Source: Oscillospiraceae bacterium (GTDB lineage Bacteria > Bacillota > Clostridia > Oscillospirales > Ruminococcaceae). Taken from it: a stretch of DNA of 64,000 nt. A program made the position numbers and the translations under genes. The notes under the pieces were generated by a model. It saw only the letters and a list, made by a program, of their open reading frames with translations. It did no database searches and was not told where the DNA came from. The stretch lies in contig JALEJQ010000017.1 of the NCBI GenBank assembly GCA_022769565.1, positions 1-64,000 of the forward strand, written 5' to 3'. Below, piece by piece: positions 9,331 through 17,181 of the stretch (its first letter is position 1; each line of letters opens with the position of its first letter).

Positions 9331-10806
9331 ATGAACAACAGCAAAAAGATTTTTGCAGGACTTCTTGCAGTTTCTGTAACAATGGGACTTACAGCCTGCG
9401 GAGACAAATCAAACGGAGATTCCGGCAGCGGCGACGCCGGCGAAACCACCACAAGCGCAACCACTACAACCGGCGTAACGGTTGAGATCAACACAGAGGG
9501 ACTTAAGGAAGGCGAAGACGAGGTCCTTGAAAACGCTATGTCCCAGCTCAAGGATGTAGAACTGGAAAACAAGGAGATCAAGTGGCTCGCACACTACGAC
9601 ATAAATCCTTCCACAACAGGCGAATCCAAAAAGGTTGAGCTTGAAATGTTTGAAAGAAAATACGGCGGCTCTATCAAATACTATCCTACTACATATGAGA
9701 ACCGCTACAACGACCTTTCTACAAATGTTCTCGGCGGCGAAGGCATCGACCTTTTCCCCGGTCAGGATGTAAACAACCTTCCTAAGGGCATTGTAAGCGG
9801 AATGTTCCAGCCTGTTGACGATTATATCGACCTTAATGACGCAATCTGGCAGAATACTGCCGCTGCAATGGAGCTTATGAACTTCGGCGGCAAGCATTAT
9901 CAGTTTGTAACAAATGTTACAGCAGAACAGGTAGTTCTTTACAACAAGGCAACTATCGAAGCTAACGGCCTTGACGATCCCTGGGATCTTTACGAAGCAG
10001 GTGAATGGAACTGGGATACCTTCAAGAGTATGCTTCTTGATTTCGTTGATGAAGATGCAGGTCAGTACGGTCTTGACGGCTGGTACAACGAAAAGGCTCT
10101 CTTCCTTTCCGCCGGTGTTCCTTTTGTAAGCACAGATGAAAACGGCAATCTCGTATGTAATGTAAATGATGCAACTGTTGAAAAGGCTATGAACTATCAG
10201 CTTGACCTTTACAACAGCGGTCTTGTTCTTCCTCTTGAGCAGTTCAACTGGGCAATCCAGCCTCAGATGATGGGCGAAGGCAGCGAGCTGTTTATGCTTT
10301 GGGGTATGTGGGGAGTTCAGGGTGATCCAGCAACATGGAACACCAAGATTGAACCCGAAAACCTTGGCATTGCTCCCGTTCCCTCTCCTGCAGGCTCCGA
10401 TCCTTATCAGGCAGCAACACTTGACGGATTTGTTCTCTGCAAGGGTGCAAACAACCCCGAAGGCGCAGCACGTTTTGTAGAGTGCGTACTTGTTGCAAAT
10501 TCCGATGAAGGCGCAATAGCTATTTCTGACAGAAAGGCTATGGACGACAACGGTTGGAGCGAAGAGATACTTGAAAAGAGCAAGGCTATTAACGAGCTTG
10601 CAAGACAGTACCCCGTATATGACCTTGCTGCAGGCTGCTCTACAGACATTGCTTCCCTTACAACAGACGGAGGTGCTGAGATCGGTCTGAGAGCTGCATT
10701 CCACGGCTATGACTGGGCAACAAACAGAGAAGCTATCGGAGATACTCTTATTATGCTTGTTGACGAAGTAAATACTCAGATCCAGGAAAAGGTAGCAGCT
10801 GAATAA
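9331..10806 (+). CDS. ABC transporter solute-binding lipoprotein, carbohydrate type
   Basis: A 491-residue extracellular solute-binding protein of the family-1 sugar-binding type. The N-terminus MNNSKKIFAGLL leads to a lipobox LTAC with Cys23, so it is a lipoprotein tethered to the outer face of the membrane. A Gly/Ser/Asp/Thr-rich linker (about 24-55) precedes the periplasmic-binding-protein-like fold, rich in Trp and Tyr as usual for sugar binders. The ATG at 9331 has GGAGG eight bases upstream; the in-frame extension to 9295 lacks one. A strong promoter and a strong terminator bracket the gene alone. No permease or ATPase gene is adjacent, so it must partner with a transporter encoded elsewhere. 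The ligand is unknown. Confidence 0.88.
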   Translation: MNNSKKIFAGLLAVSVTMGLTACGDKSNGDSGSGDAGETTTSATTTTGVTVEINTEGLKEGEDEVLENAMSQLKDVELENKEIKWLAHYDINPSTTGESKKVELEMFERKYGGSIKYYPTTYENRYNDLSTNVLGGEGIDLFPGQDVNNLPKGIVSGMFQPVDDYIDLNDAIWQNTAAAMELMNFGGKHYQFVTNVTAEQVVLYNKATIEANGLDDPWDLYEAGEWNWDTFKSMLLDFVDEDAGQYGLDGWYNEKALFLSAGVPFVSTDENGNLVCNVNDATVEKAMNYQLDLYNSGLVLPLEQFNWAIQPQMMGEGSELFMLWGMWGVQGDPATWNTKIEPENLGIAPVPSPAGSDPYQAATLDGFVLCKGANNPEGAARFVECVLVANSDEGAIAISDRKAMDDNGWSEEILEKSKAINELARQYPVYDLAAGCSTDIASLTTDGGAEIGLRAAFHGYDWATNREAIGDTLIMLVDEVNTQIQEKVAAE

Positions 10807-10832
10807 TTTTCTCACAATAATGCACAATATTG

Positions 10833-10862
10833 CCGCCGCAGATTTTAGTCTGCGGCGGTTGT
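10833..10862 (+). terminator. Terminator after the solute-binding protein gene
   Basis: A 10-bp GC-rich stem (10833-10842 with 10849-10858) has a six-base loop and is followed by ttgtgtatttt. Confidence 0.8.
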
Positions 10863-10874
10863 GTATTTTCAGGC

Positions 10875-10903
10875 TTGTAAAACAAACATTATTATGCTAT
10901 AAT
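10875..10903 (+). promoter_or_regulatory. Promoter of the dnaD-dnaI pair
   Basis: TTGTAA (10875-10880), 17-bp spacer and TATAAT (10898-10903) with an extended TG at 10895-10896. It lies 35 bases before the DnaD start codon. Confidence 0.75.
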
Positions 10904-10938
10904 ATAAACATTACATTGAACCGAAAAAGAGGTCTGAA

Positions 10939-11964
10939 ATGAATTATAAAGTGAACTGGAGCGCTGCCGACGGAGCATTTGCCGTTCCCGACAACGTTGC
11001 CGATAATTATATAAAGCTTGCAAGCGGCAAAGCGGTAAAGGTACTTATATACATAATGAGACACAAAACTGCGGACGATGAAAATGCGGCGGATATTGCA
11101 GAAAAGATCGACAAGCATATGACCGCCGAGGATGTGGAGGACGCTTTTTCCTACTGGGAACAGGTGGGAGTTATATGCCGTGCAGGAAACACCGTCCGTC
11201 AGACTGAAGCCGATGCCGAAACCACACATCCTGCCGCCAAAAACATATCGGCTGTTTCATCGCAAAAATCACTTGAACGATCGGCAAAGATGCTCACGCC
11301 CCAAGAAATCGCAGAACGAATAAATCAATCGGACGAATTAGCGTTCCTTTTTAAAAGCACCGAGGAAATTCTGGGAAAAGTTCTTACCTACACAGAGCAG
11401 CGTACTCTTATATGGCTGCACGATTTTCATTCAATGGGCAGCGATATTATTCTTATGATAATTGATTTTTGCAAATCCATAAATAAATCCGGCATAAGCT
11501 ACATTGAAAGAATTGCCGAGTCATGGATAGAAAAGGATATTTCTACCCATGAACAGGCAGAGGCGGAAATACGCCGTATGCAAAGCGCCCATTCTCTCGG
11601 AGGACAGGTAGTTTCAAGGCTTGGGCTGAAACGTAACCTTACTTCCAAGGAACGTGAATATGTTGAAGCCTGGGACAAGAGCGGCATCACCATAGAGCTT
11701 ATCGAATATGCTTATGAAAAGACAGTAAATGCAACAGGCAAGGTCGCTTTCGGGTATATGAACAAAATTCTTACCGACTGGAACCTTAACAACCTGCACA
11801 CTATCCCCGAGATCGACAACTATAATGCACGTTATGCGCAGAACAAAAATAATCCTGTCAAAGCTGTTCAATCGGCACCTTCCGCCGCAGAGGAACATTC
11901 CTACGACCTCAACAGGCTGCTTGAACACGCCATGAACAATATTCCGACCATAAAGGAGGACTGA
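10939..11964 (+). CDS. DnaD-domain primosome protein
   Basis: A 341-residue protein. The N-terminal ~85 residues look like a winged-helix domain (VKVLIYIMRHKTADDENAAD). A linker follows, then one or two DnaD/DnaB_2-type domains: residues around 140-210 (FLFKSTEEILGKVLTYTEQR, then WLHDF and ISYIERIAESW) and a second helical unit around 225-285 ending in GYMNKILTDWN, the typical DnaD C-terminal signature. DnaD proteins remodel DNA and help load the replicative helicase. The downstream DnaI/DnaC-like ATPase starts four bases after its stop, the usual primosome pairing in Firmicutes. The ATG at 10939 has AGAGG upstream. Confidence 0.85.
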   Translation: MNYKVNWSAADGAFAVPDNVADNYIKLASGKAVKVLIYIMRHKTADDENAADIAEKIDKHMTAEDVEDAFSYWEQVGVICRAGNTVRQTEADAETTHPAAKNISAVSSQKSLERSAKMLTPQEIAERINQSDELAFLFKSTEEILGKVLTYTEQRTLIWLHDFHSMGSDIILMIIDFCKSINKSGISYIERIAESWIEKDISTHEQAEAEIRRMQSAHSLGGQVVSRLGLKRNLTSKEREYVEAWDKSGITIELIEYAYEKTVNATGKVAFGYMNKILTDWNLNNLHTIPEIDNYNARYAQNKNNPVKAVQSAPSAAEEHSYDLNRLLEHAMNNIPTIKED

Positions 11965-11968
11965 CGCT

Positions 11969-12967
11969 ATGAGCTACGACCGCAGCATATACGACAAAGC
12001 CGAAGCGGAACTGAACAGACGGCGCTTTGACGCAGAAGCTGAACAAAAACGCCGCACGGATGAGATCGGGCAAAAGATCCCCGAGGTAAGAGAAATATAC
12101 AATCAGCTTTCGCAGACGGTAATAGAGCTTTCAAAGCTGATAATATCAAAAAACAAAAACTTTACGGACAATTTTGATAAGATAAAAGAAAAGAATCTGC
12201 AGGGTCAGAAGATGGCGGCTCAACTTCTTGAAACAAACGGATATCCGGCGGATTACTTGGAAACTCATTATTACTGCCCCAAATGCAGTGACAAAGGTTA
12301 TGTAAACGGTGAGAGATGCACCTGCTTAACAAGGTTGCTGAACAAATACTCCATTGAACGGCTCAACGAATCGGCAAATATGCCTGAATGTGATTTTGAG
12401 CATTTTTCCCTTGAATTCTACAAAGGCAGGAAAGCTCAGAACGGCGGAGACTGCTTTGAACAGATGTCCAAGGTGTTTGATTTCTGCCGCAAGTATGCGG
12501 ATACCTTCAGCGAAAAATCGGGCAGCATTTTTATGTACGGCAAAACAGGCGTGGGAAAAACACATCTTTCCCTATCCATTGCGAAAGCTGTTGCGGAAAA
12601 AGGTTATACCGTTGCTTACGGTTCGCTGATAAACTATCTTTCTGCTATTGAAAAGGAGCATTTCGGTAAAGCCGGAGAATCCGAAGCCGGAGATACAATG
12701 AATCTGCTTATCAACACGGAGCTTCTTATCCTTGACGACCTCGGCTCTGAATTCAGCACGGCGTTTTACGAATCCGCAACGTACAATATTATTAACAGCA
12801 GGATAAATCTGGGTCTTCCTACCATTATAAATACAAATCTCTCCATTGACGAACTTCAGAAAAAGTACAACGACAGGATAATCTCAAGAATTTTTGGAGT
12901 TTTCAGCACATTGTGCTTTGCAGGCGAAGATATACGCCAGATAAAACGGCTTAATAATATGGTTTAA
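11969..12967 (+). CDS. dnaI: DnaI/DnaC-like helicase-loader ATPase
   Basis: A 332-residue AAA+ ATPase. A cysteine cluster, CPKC and later CTC in the N-terminal third (near residues 95-115), resembles the zinc site of DnaI. Walker A GKTGVGKTH is near residue 190 and Walker B LLILDDLGSE near 255, followed by a sensor region with INTNLS and an arginine-containing RIISRIFG. These proteins load the replicative helicase DnaB/DnaC onto DNA. It sits four bases behind the DnaD gene, and AAGGAGG lies inside the end of dnaD, nine bases before the ATG. IstB-type transposition helpers share the fold, but the zinc cluster and DnaD neighbour favour a primosome role. Confidence 0.85.
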   Translation: MSYDRSIYDKAEAELNRRRFDAEAEQKRRTDEIGQKIPEVREIYNQLSQTVIELSKLIISKNKNFTDNFDKIKEKNLQGQKMAAQLLETNGYPADYLETHYYCPKCSDKGYVNGERCTCLTRLLNKYSIERLNESANMPECDFEHFSLEFYKGRKAQNGGDCFEQMSKVFDFCRKYADTFSEKSGSIFMYGKTGVGKTHLSLSIAKAVAEKGYTVAYGSLINYLSAIEKEHFGKAGESEAGDTMNLLINTELLILDDLGSEFSTAFYESATYNIINSRINLGLPTIINTNLSIDELQKKYNDRIISRIFGVFSTLCFAGEDIRQIKRLNNMV

Positions 12968-12997
12968 AACAAAATTCTAAAAAATATAAAAAAACTA

Positions 12998-13026
12998 TTG
13001 ATTTTTTATCTAAAATATTGTATAAT
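12998..13026 (+). promoter_or_regulatory. Promoter of cheV
   Basis: TTGATT (12998-13003), 17-bp spacer and TATAAT (13021-13026), 30 bases before the cheV start codon. Confidence 0.75.
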
Positions 13027-13055
13027 AACTACAATAGATTGGAAGGAGCCTTTTT

Positions 13056-13964
13056 ATGGACACTAATATTCTTCTTGAAAGCGGTACAAACGAGCTTCAG
13101 CTGCTTGAATTTGAAGTCGGCGACAGCAGTTTCGGAATCAATATTTCCAAGGTTATTGAAATAATGATCAATCAGGAGGTCACTCCCGTTCCCAATGCTC
13201 CGGAAGAGGTGGAAGGCGTATTTATTCCGAGAGACAAGCTCATTTCAGTTATCGACCTTCACAAGGTCGTTAAAAAACCTTACCATGATACGGGAAAAGA
13301 CATTTTTATCATATGTGAATTCAATCAGATGCAGATAGCTTTCCATGTAAGCAAAGTTCGTGGTATCCAGCGTATTTCATGGTCGGATATTTCCGATCCC
13401 CCGTCTGTTACCAGCGGAAGCGACGCTGCGGGACTTTCCACAGGTGTGGTAAAGATCGATGGACGTATCATTATTATTCTTGATTTTGAAAAGATCGTTT
13501 CAAATATCAATCGTGACGCAGGTCTTGATACTACAGGTATTGACAACATAAAGCATCCTAACGCTGTTATAGGCAGCAAAAAGCTTGTAGTTGCCGATGA
13601 CTCAAAGTTCCTCAACAAAATGATAACTGAATCCCTTGAGCATATCGGTTTCAGAAATATCCAGTCCTTCTCCAACGGTCAGGACGCTTGGGATTATGTC
13701 AGCAGCTATAAGAACAGCGGAGATAATATAACCGATGATATTGCCTGCGTTATCAGCGATATTGAAATGCCGCAAATGGACGGTCACCGTCTTACAAAGC
13801 TGATAAAGGACGACCCTGTGCTGAAAAAGATACCTGTTCTTCTGTTCTCCTCACTTATCAACGAACAGATGATAGCAAAGGGCAAGTCCGTTGGTGCGGA
13901 TGCTCAGTTCTCCAAACCTCAGATAAAAGAGCTTATTGATTATCTTGTAAATCTTCTTTCTTGA
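13056..13964 (+). CDS. cheV: Chemotaxis coupling/response-regulator protein CheV
   Basis: A 302-residue two-domain protein. Residues about 15-165 form a CheW coupling domain (LLEFEVGDSSFGINISKVIE, then VEGVFIPRDKLISVIDLH and GVVKIDGRIIIILDFEKIV). Residues about 178-300 form a receiver domain with acidic pocket VVADDSKF, phosphoacceptor Asp235 in ISDIEMPQMDG and conserved Lys in FSKPQ. CheV links chemoreceptors to the CheA kinase and adapts signalling when phosphorylated. AAGGAGCC precedes the ATG. No other chemotaxis gene is in the window, so it acts with receptors and CheA encoded elsewhere, which implies a motile cell or an ancestor that was motile. It has its own promoter and terminator. 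Confidence 0.92.
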   Translation: MDTNILLESGTNELQLLEFEVGDSSFGINISKVIEIMINQEVTPVPNAPEEVEGVFIPRDKLISVIDLHKVVKKPYHDTGKDIFIICEFNQMQIAFHVSKVRGIQRISWSDISDPPSVTSGSDAAGLSTGVVKIDGRIIIILDFEKIVSNINRDAGLDTTGIDNIKHPNAVIGSKKLVVADDSKFLNKMITESLEHIGFRNIQSFSNGQDAWDYVSSYKNSGDNITDDIACVISDIEMPQMDGHRLTKLIKDDPVLKKIPVLLFSSLINEQMIAKGKSVGADAQFSKPQIKELIDYLVNLLS

Positions 13965-13982
13965 ATTAATACATAGCTGTTT

Positions 13983-14017
13983 AAGCCGCTTTTGATGCAA
14001 TGTATCGGAAGCGGCTT
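13983..14017 (+). terminator. Terminator after cheV (first hairpin)
   Basis: A perfect 9-bp stem, aagccgctt (13983-13991) with aagcggctt (14009-14017). The T-run after it is weak. Confidence 0.6.
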
Positions 14018-14076
14018 TAAGTTTGATAAGATTATATTGTCTCCCCTGTTTTTTCACAGCGACCATTTTAACAATT

Positions 14077-14119
14077 AAGCCTGTCCTGTTTCAAAAAAAG
14101 GACGGGCTTTTTATTTATT
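14077..14119 (+). terminator. Second, stronger terminator between cheV and spoIIGA
   Basis: A 10-bp stem with one G-U pair (14077-14086 with 14100-14109) is followed by tttatttatttt. Confidence 0.8.
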
Positions 14120-14145
14120 TTAACAAAAATTGGATATGTCCTGCA

Positions 14146-14179
14146 ATCGACAGATTTTTATTTGCTTTTTTATTATAAT
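14146..14179 (+). promoter_or_regulatory. Candidate Spo0A-controlled promoter of spoIIGA-sigE
   Basis: ATCGACA (14146-14152) differs by one base from the Spo0A box written as TTCGACA. It sits about 20 bases upstream of TATAAT (14174-14179). There is no good -35. This layout resembles the Bacillus subtilis spoIIG promoter, where a Spo0A box replaces a well-placed -35. Inference from one weak site. Confidence 0.4.
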
Positions 14180-14212
14180 TTAATTACCAAATCAAGGAAA
14201 GACAGGCTTTTT

Positions 14213-15073
14213 ATGTACATATATGCGGATATTCTTATTATTACAAATATATATGCAAATTTCTTCCTTTTAAAAGCAACGGCAAGGCTAACGCACTATC
14301 CTCTGCGGAACGGGAAATGCGTTGTCGGAGCGCTTACGGGAAGTTTATTTTCGCTGATAATTCTTCTGCCGGAGCTTAATGCGTTTACTTTGCTGTTAGT
14401 CCGTATTCTTTCGGCGGTAATAATGGTCATTATCTCGTTCAGCGGACAAAGCAAGCATGAGCTTTACAGAACAGGTCTGATATTCTTCTTCATAAGCTTT
14501 CTTTTTGCCGGAACAGAATATGCTTTTTCCCTGCTTGACAACGGAAAGCATATGGTCTGGCATAATTCCGTGCTTTACATCAATATTTCGCTGCTTACCC
14601 TTGTTATTTCAACTGCCGCAGCATATGCAGCGCTTTGCCTGTTCCGCAGGTTTATTGACGGAAGCAGTGATTTTGACGGGGATTACACGGTAATAATCAT
14701 GAACGGCAGCAAGCAGGTCTCGGTCAAGGCAATATGCGACAGCGGAAACAATCTTACGGATCAATTCAGCGGAAAGCCTGTTATCGTATGCGGAAAAAGC
14801 AGCGTTTCTCCCCTGTTTGAGGAAAAAGCTCTAGCTTGCGCAATGCACTGCGCTTCGTCCTCGCCTTCTTCGGAACCCGTAAATTTAAAAGGCTGGAGAG
14901 TAATTCCCTTTTCAACGGTGGATTCAAGCGGACTTATGCCATCATTCCTGCCAACGGGAGTTTATATAAAAAACAACGAAAGCGGAAAGATAAAGTACAT
15001 CGAGGCTTATATCGGTGTTACGGAACGTGAAATGGAACACGCTGTTTTTAACCCCAAAATCATCTCAGACTAA
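14213..15073 (+). CDS. spoIIGA: Sigma-E processing peptidase SpoIIGA
   Basis: A 286-residue protein, slightly shorter than the ~309 residues of Bacillus SpoIIGA. The N-terminal half holds about five membrane helices (MYIYADILIITNIYANFFLL to about residue 150). The C-terminal half is a soluble aspartic-protease-like domain with AICDSGNNLTDQFSGKPVIV, containing the catalytic Asp, and a later ATGVY-like loop (LPTGVYI). SpoIIGA sits in the mother-cell membrane and removes the pro-sequence of sigma-E during sporulation. The ATG at 14213 has AAGGAAAG upstream; an earlier in-frame TTG at 14162 lies in the promoter. sigE follows 48 bases downstream, the universal arrangement. Confidence 0.88.
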   Translation: MYIYADILIITNIYANFFLLKATARLTHYPLRNGKCVVGALTGSLFSLIILLPELNAFTLLLVRILSAVIMVIISFSGQSKHELYRTGLIFFFISFLFAGTEYAFSLLDNGKHMVWHNSVLYINISLLTLVISTAAAYAALCLFRRFIDGSSDFDGDYTVIIMNGSKQVSVKAICDSGNNLTDQFSGKPVIVCGKSSVSPLFEEKALACAMHCASSSPSSEPVNLKGWRVIPFSTVDSSGLMPSFLPTGVYIKNNESGKIKYIEAYIGVTEREMEHAVFNPKIISD

Positions 15074-15121
15074 AACTATATAGCCAAAATTTGAAAGGAG
15101 GACATATTCCCCGTTGGGAGT

Positions 15122-15847
15122 ATGGTTGTAAAAATGAACTTGCTGAAAAAAATCATTGGAACGCTGAAAAAGCATTTTATAAGGATAAAATACGGGGATA
15201 TTTTTTATATAAACGGGTCCGAAACCCTGCCTGCACCCCTTTCAAAAGCTCAGGAGGAGGAAGTTTTCCGTCAGCTTGAAGTCAATGAAGCCGAAGCAAG
15301 GCAGACGCTTATAACCCATAATCTCAGGCTGGTAGTTTACATAGCCAAAAAATTTGAATCCACAGGCGTGGGAATAGAAGATCTTGTTTCCATAGGCACA
15401 ATAGGACTTATAAAAGCGGTAAACACCTTCTGTCCAAGCAAAAATATCAAGCTGGCGACCTATGCTTCAAGATGTATCGAAAACGAGATACTTATGTTCC
15501 TGAGAAAGTCTTCACAGTACAAAAATGAGCTTTCTTTTGATGAGCCTCTTAACATAGATTGGGACGGAAACGAACTGCTGCTTTCCGATATTCTCGGTAC
15601 GGATGAGGATATTGTAAACGGCGGCATTGAAAATGAAGCTGAAAAAAGTGTTCTTCTCCGTGCGGTGGAAAATCTGCCCGAACGTGAACGCTGTATAATG
15701 AAAATGCGGTTTGGAATACCCAACGGAAAGGAAATGACCCAAAAGGAAGTCGCAGACGCCATAGGTATTTCACAATCCTACATTTCAAGGCTTGAAAAAC
15801 GTATAATCAAAAAGCTAAAGCGTGAGCTTGAAAAAGTCATATTCTGA
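15122..15847 (+). CDS. sigE: Sporulation sigma factor sigma-E (pro-form)
   Basis: A 241-residue sigma-70 family factor for early mother-cell gene expression. The N-terminal ~35 residues (basic, hydrophobic) are the pro-sequence removed by Spo[23 protein letters not shown] marks the mature start. Core regions match the family: [16 protein letters not shown] and [19 protein letters not shown] (region 2), [19 protein letters not shown], and a C-terminal [12 protein letters not shown] helix-turn-helix (region 4). Start choice is uncertain: AAAGGAGG lies 20 bases before the ATG at 15122, and GGGAG is only one base from it but 13 from an in-frame ATG at 15134. sigG follows, as in other spore-formers. 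Confidence 0.95.
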   Translation: MVVKMNLLKKIIGTLKKHFIRIKYGDIFYINGSETLPAPLSKAQEEEVFRQLEVNEAEARQTLITHNLRLVVYIAKKFESTGVGIEDLVSIGTIGLIKAVNTFCPSKNIKLATYASRCIENEILMFLRKSSQYKNELSFDEPLNIDWDGNELLLSDILGTDEDIVNGGIENEAEKSVLLRAVENLPERERCIMKMRFGIPNGKEMTQKEVADAIGISQSYISRLEKRIIKKLKRELEKVIF

Positions 15848-15865
15848 TTTTGCCTGTTATTTCCT

Positions 15866-15895
15866 GAATAACAAAAATTACTCTCGGCAATAATT
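15866..15895 (+). promoter_or_regulatory. Candidate sigma-F/sigma-G promoter of sigG
   Basis: GAATA (15866-15870), a 15-bp spacer and GGCAATAATT (15886-15895) fit the forespore promoter pattern (GHATR-type -35 and GGnnAnAnT-type -10) at all but one position. It lies 41 bases before the sigG start codon. Forespore control of sigG is the known scheme in Bacillus. Confidence 0.55.
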
Positions 15896-15936
15896 ATTTT
15901 AGCGGTATGCCAATAATTATTGCGGGAGTAAATTTT

Positions 15937-16707
15937 ATGTATTATAATAAAGTCGATATAAGCGGAGTTGATACCTCAAAGCTGAAGGTGCTGAAAGAAT
16001 CGGAGAAAATGGAGCTTCTTAAACAATATAAAGCAGGCGACAGAAACGCAAGAAAACAACTTATAAACGGAAATCTGAGGCTTGTACTCAGCGTTATACA
16101 AAAATTTTCCGGCAGAAATGAAAATGCGGACGATTTGTTTCAGGTCGGCTGTATCGGACTTATGAAAGCAATCGACAATTTCAATACCGACCTTGACGTT
16201 AAGTTTTCCACATATGCCGTTCCCATGATATGCGGAGAAGTACGGCGTTATATGCGTGATACGGGTCCTATACGCATAAGCCGTTCATACAGGGATATTG
16301 CCTACAAAGCAATGCAGGCAAAGGAACAGTACATTAACGAGCATCAGAAGGAACCTACCGTAAAACAGATATCCGAGCTTATCGGCTGCAATGAAAGCGA
16401 AGTCGTTACGGCGCTTGAAAGCATTTCCGACCCGATCTCACTTTATGAGCCTGTTTATTCCGATTCGGGCGACACTCTTTATGTACTCGACCAGATAGGC
16501 GACAAAAACGATGATTCCAACTGGCTTGACGAAATTGCCCTGCGTGAAGCTATCGGCGCTCTTCAGCCGAGAGAAAAAAACATTCTTTACCTGCGCTTCT
16601 GTCTCGGCAAAACTCAGGTGGAAGTCGCAAACGAAATAGGGATTTCACAGGCTCAGGTTTCAAGGCTTGAGAAATATACTCTGGACAAGATAAAAGGCAA
16701 AGTATAA
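15937..16707 (+). CDS. sigG: Sporulation sigma factor sigma-G
   Basis: A 256-residue late forespore sigma factor, close to the 260 residues of the Bacillus protein. The start MYYNKVDISGVDTSKLKVL matches the family N-terminus. Regions 2, 3 and 4 are intact: NGNLRLVLSVIQKFSGR, DLFQVGCIGLMKAIDNF, RDTGPIRISRSYRD and ISQAQVSRLEKYTLDKIKG. GGGAG lies eight bases before the ATG at 15937; an in-frame extension from 15907 lacks a ribosome site and overlaps the candidate forespore promoter. It follows spoIIGA and sigE in the canonical order. The stop lies only three bases from the stop of a convergent acetyltransferase gene, leaving no room for a conventional terminator. Confidence 0.95.
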   Translation: MYYNKVDISGVDTSKLKVLKESEKMELLKQYKAGDRNARKQLINGNLRLVLSVIQKFSGRNENADDLFQVGCIGLMKAIDNFNTDLDVKFSTYAVPMICGEVRRYMRDTGPIRISRSYRDIAYKAMQAKEQYINEHQKEPTVKQISELIGCNESEVVTALESISDPISLYEPVYSDSGDTLYVLDQIGDKNDDSNWLDEIALREAIGALQPREKNILYLRFCLGKTQVEVANEIGISQAQVSRLEKYTLDKIKGKV

Positions 16708-16710
16708 CTT

Positions 16711-17181
16711 TTACGGCTTTATTTCAAGTCGCATTTCGGTAGAGCCGTTTCCCCTTTCAACGAAGCCGTTTTTAAGGTAAAGGGGTTTACCCATTCTTGT
16801 TGCCGAAAGGTCAATACAGGTAACGCCGTCAGCTTTAGCGTCTGCAATTATCCTTTTCAGTATCATTGTTGCGGCTCCCCTGCGGCGGTATTCCTCCATT
16901 GTATAAACATTCATAAGCAATGCGGTCTTGCCGTTGATAAAGTGGGTGTTGGCAGGCCTTTCGACCGTGATATAAAAAATCACTGCCGCAGGCTCGCCGT
17001 TTTCTTCCGCAATGTACGCCGTAAAATCCCTGCCGATGTGCCTTTCAAAATAATCGGGCAGCTGTGAATTAAGCTTGTTCACCTGTTCTTCGGAAAGAGG
17101 TCCCATATCGTCGTTGATATATGCGAATCTGAATTTTACAAGCAATTCTATATCGTCTTTTGTTGCAGTCCTAATATTCAT
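16711..17181 (-). CDS. GNAT family N-acetyltransferase
   Basis: A 156-residue acetyltransferase. The acetyl-CoA pyrophosphate loop is EYRRRGAATMIL near residues 95-106, preceded by the beta strand ALLMNVYTM and followed by IDLSATRMGKPLYLKNGF, the usual C-terminal segment. The ATG directly follows the potD stop codon, so it is the last gene of the polyamine transport operon. A polyamine acetyltransferase is therefore possible, but the sequence is not close enough to SpeG or BltD types for me to name it. No terminator is seen before sigG on the other strand. Confidence 0.82.
   Translation of the reverse strand: MNIRTATKDDIELLVKFRFAYINDDMGPLSEEQVNKLNSQLPDYFERHIGRDFTAYIAEENGEPAAVIFYITVERPANTHFINGKTALLMNVYTMEEYRRRGAATMILKRIIADAKADGVTCIDLSATRMGKPLYLKNGFVERGNGSTEMRLEIKP

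Noticed and set aside
9409..10827. Long minus-strand open frame (472 codons) opposite the solute-binding protein gene
   Set aside because: It is the shadow of a well-supported lipoprotein gene, with no ribosome site and an unusual Cys/Val-rich composition.
15901..15936. Forespore promoter GGTATG-15-GGAGTAAAT overlapping the sigG ribosome site
   Set aside because: Transcription would begin after the sigG start codon; the upstream candidate at 15866-15895 is better placed.
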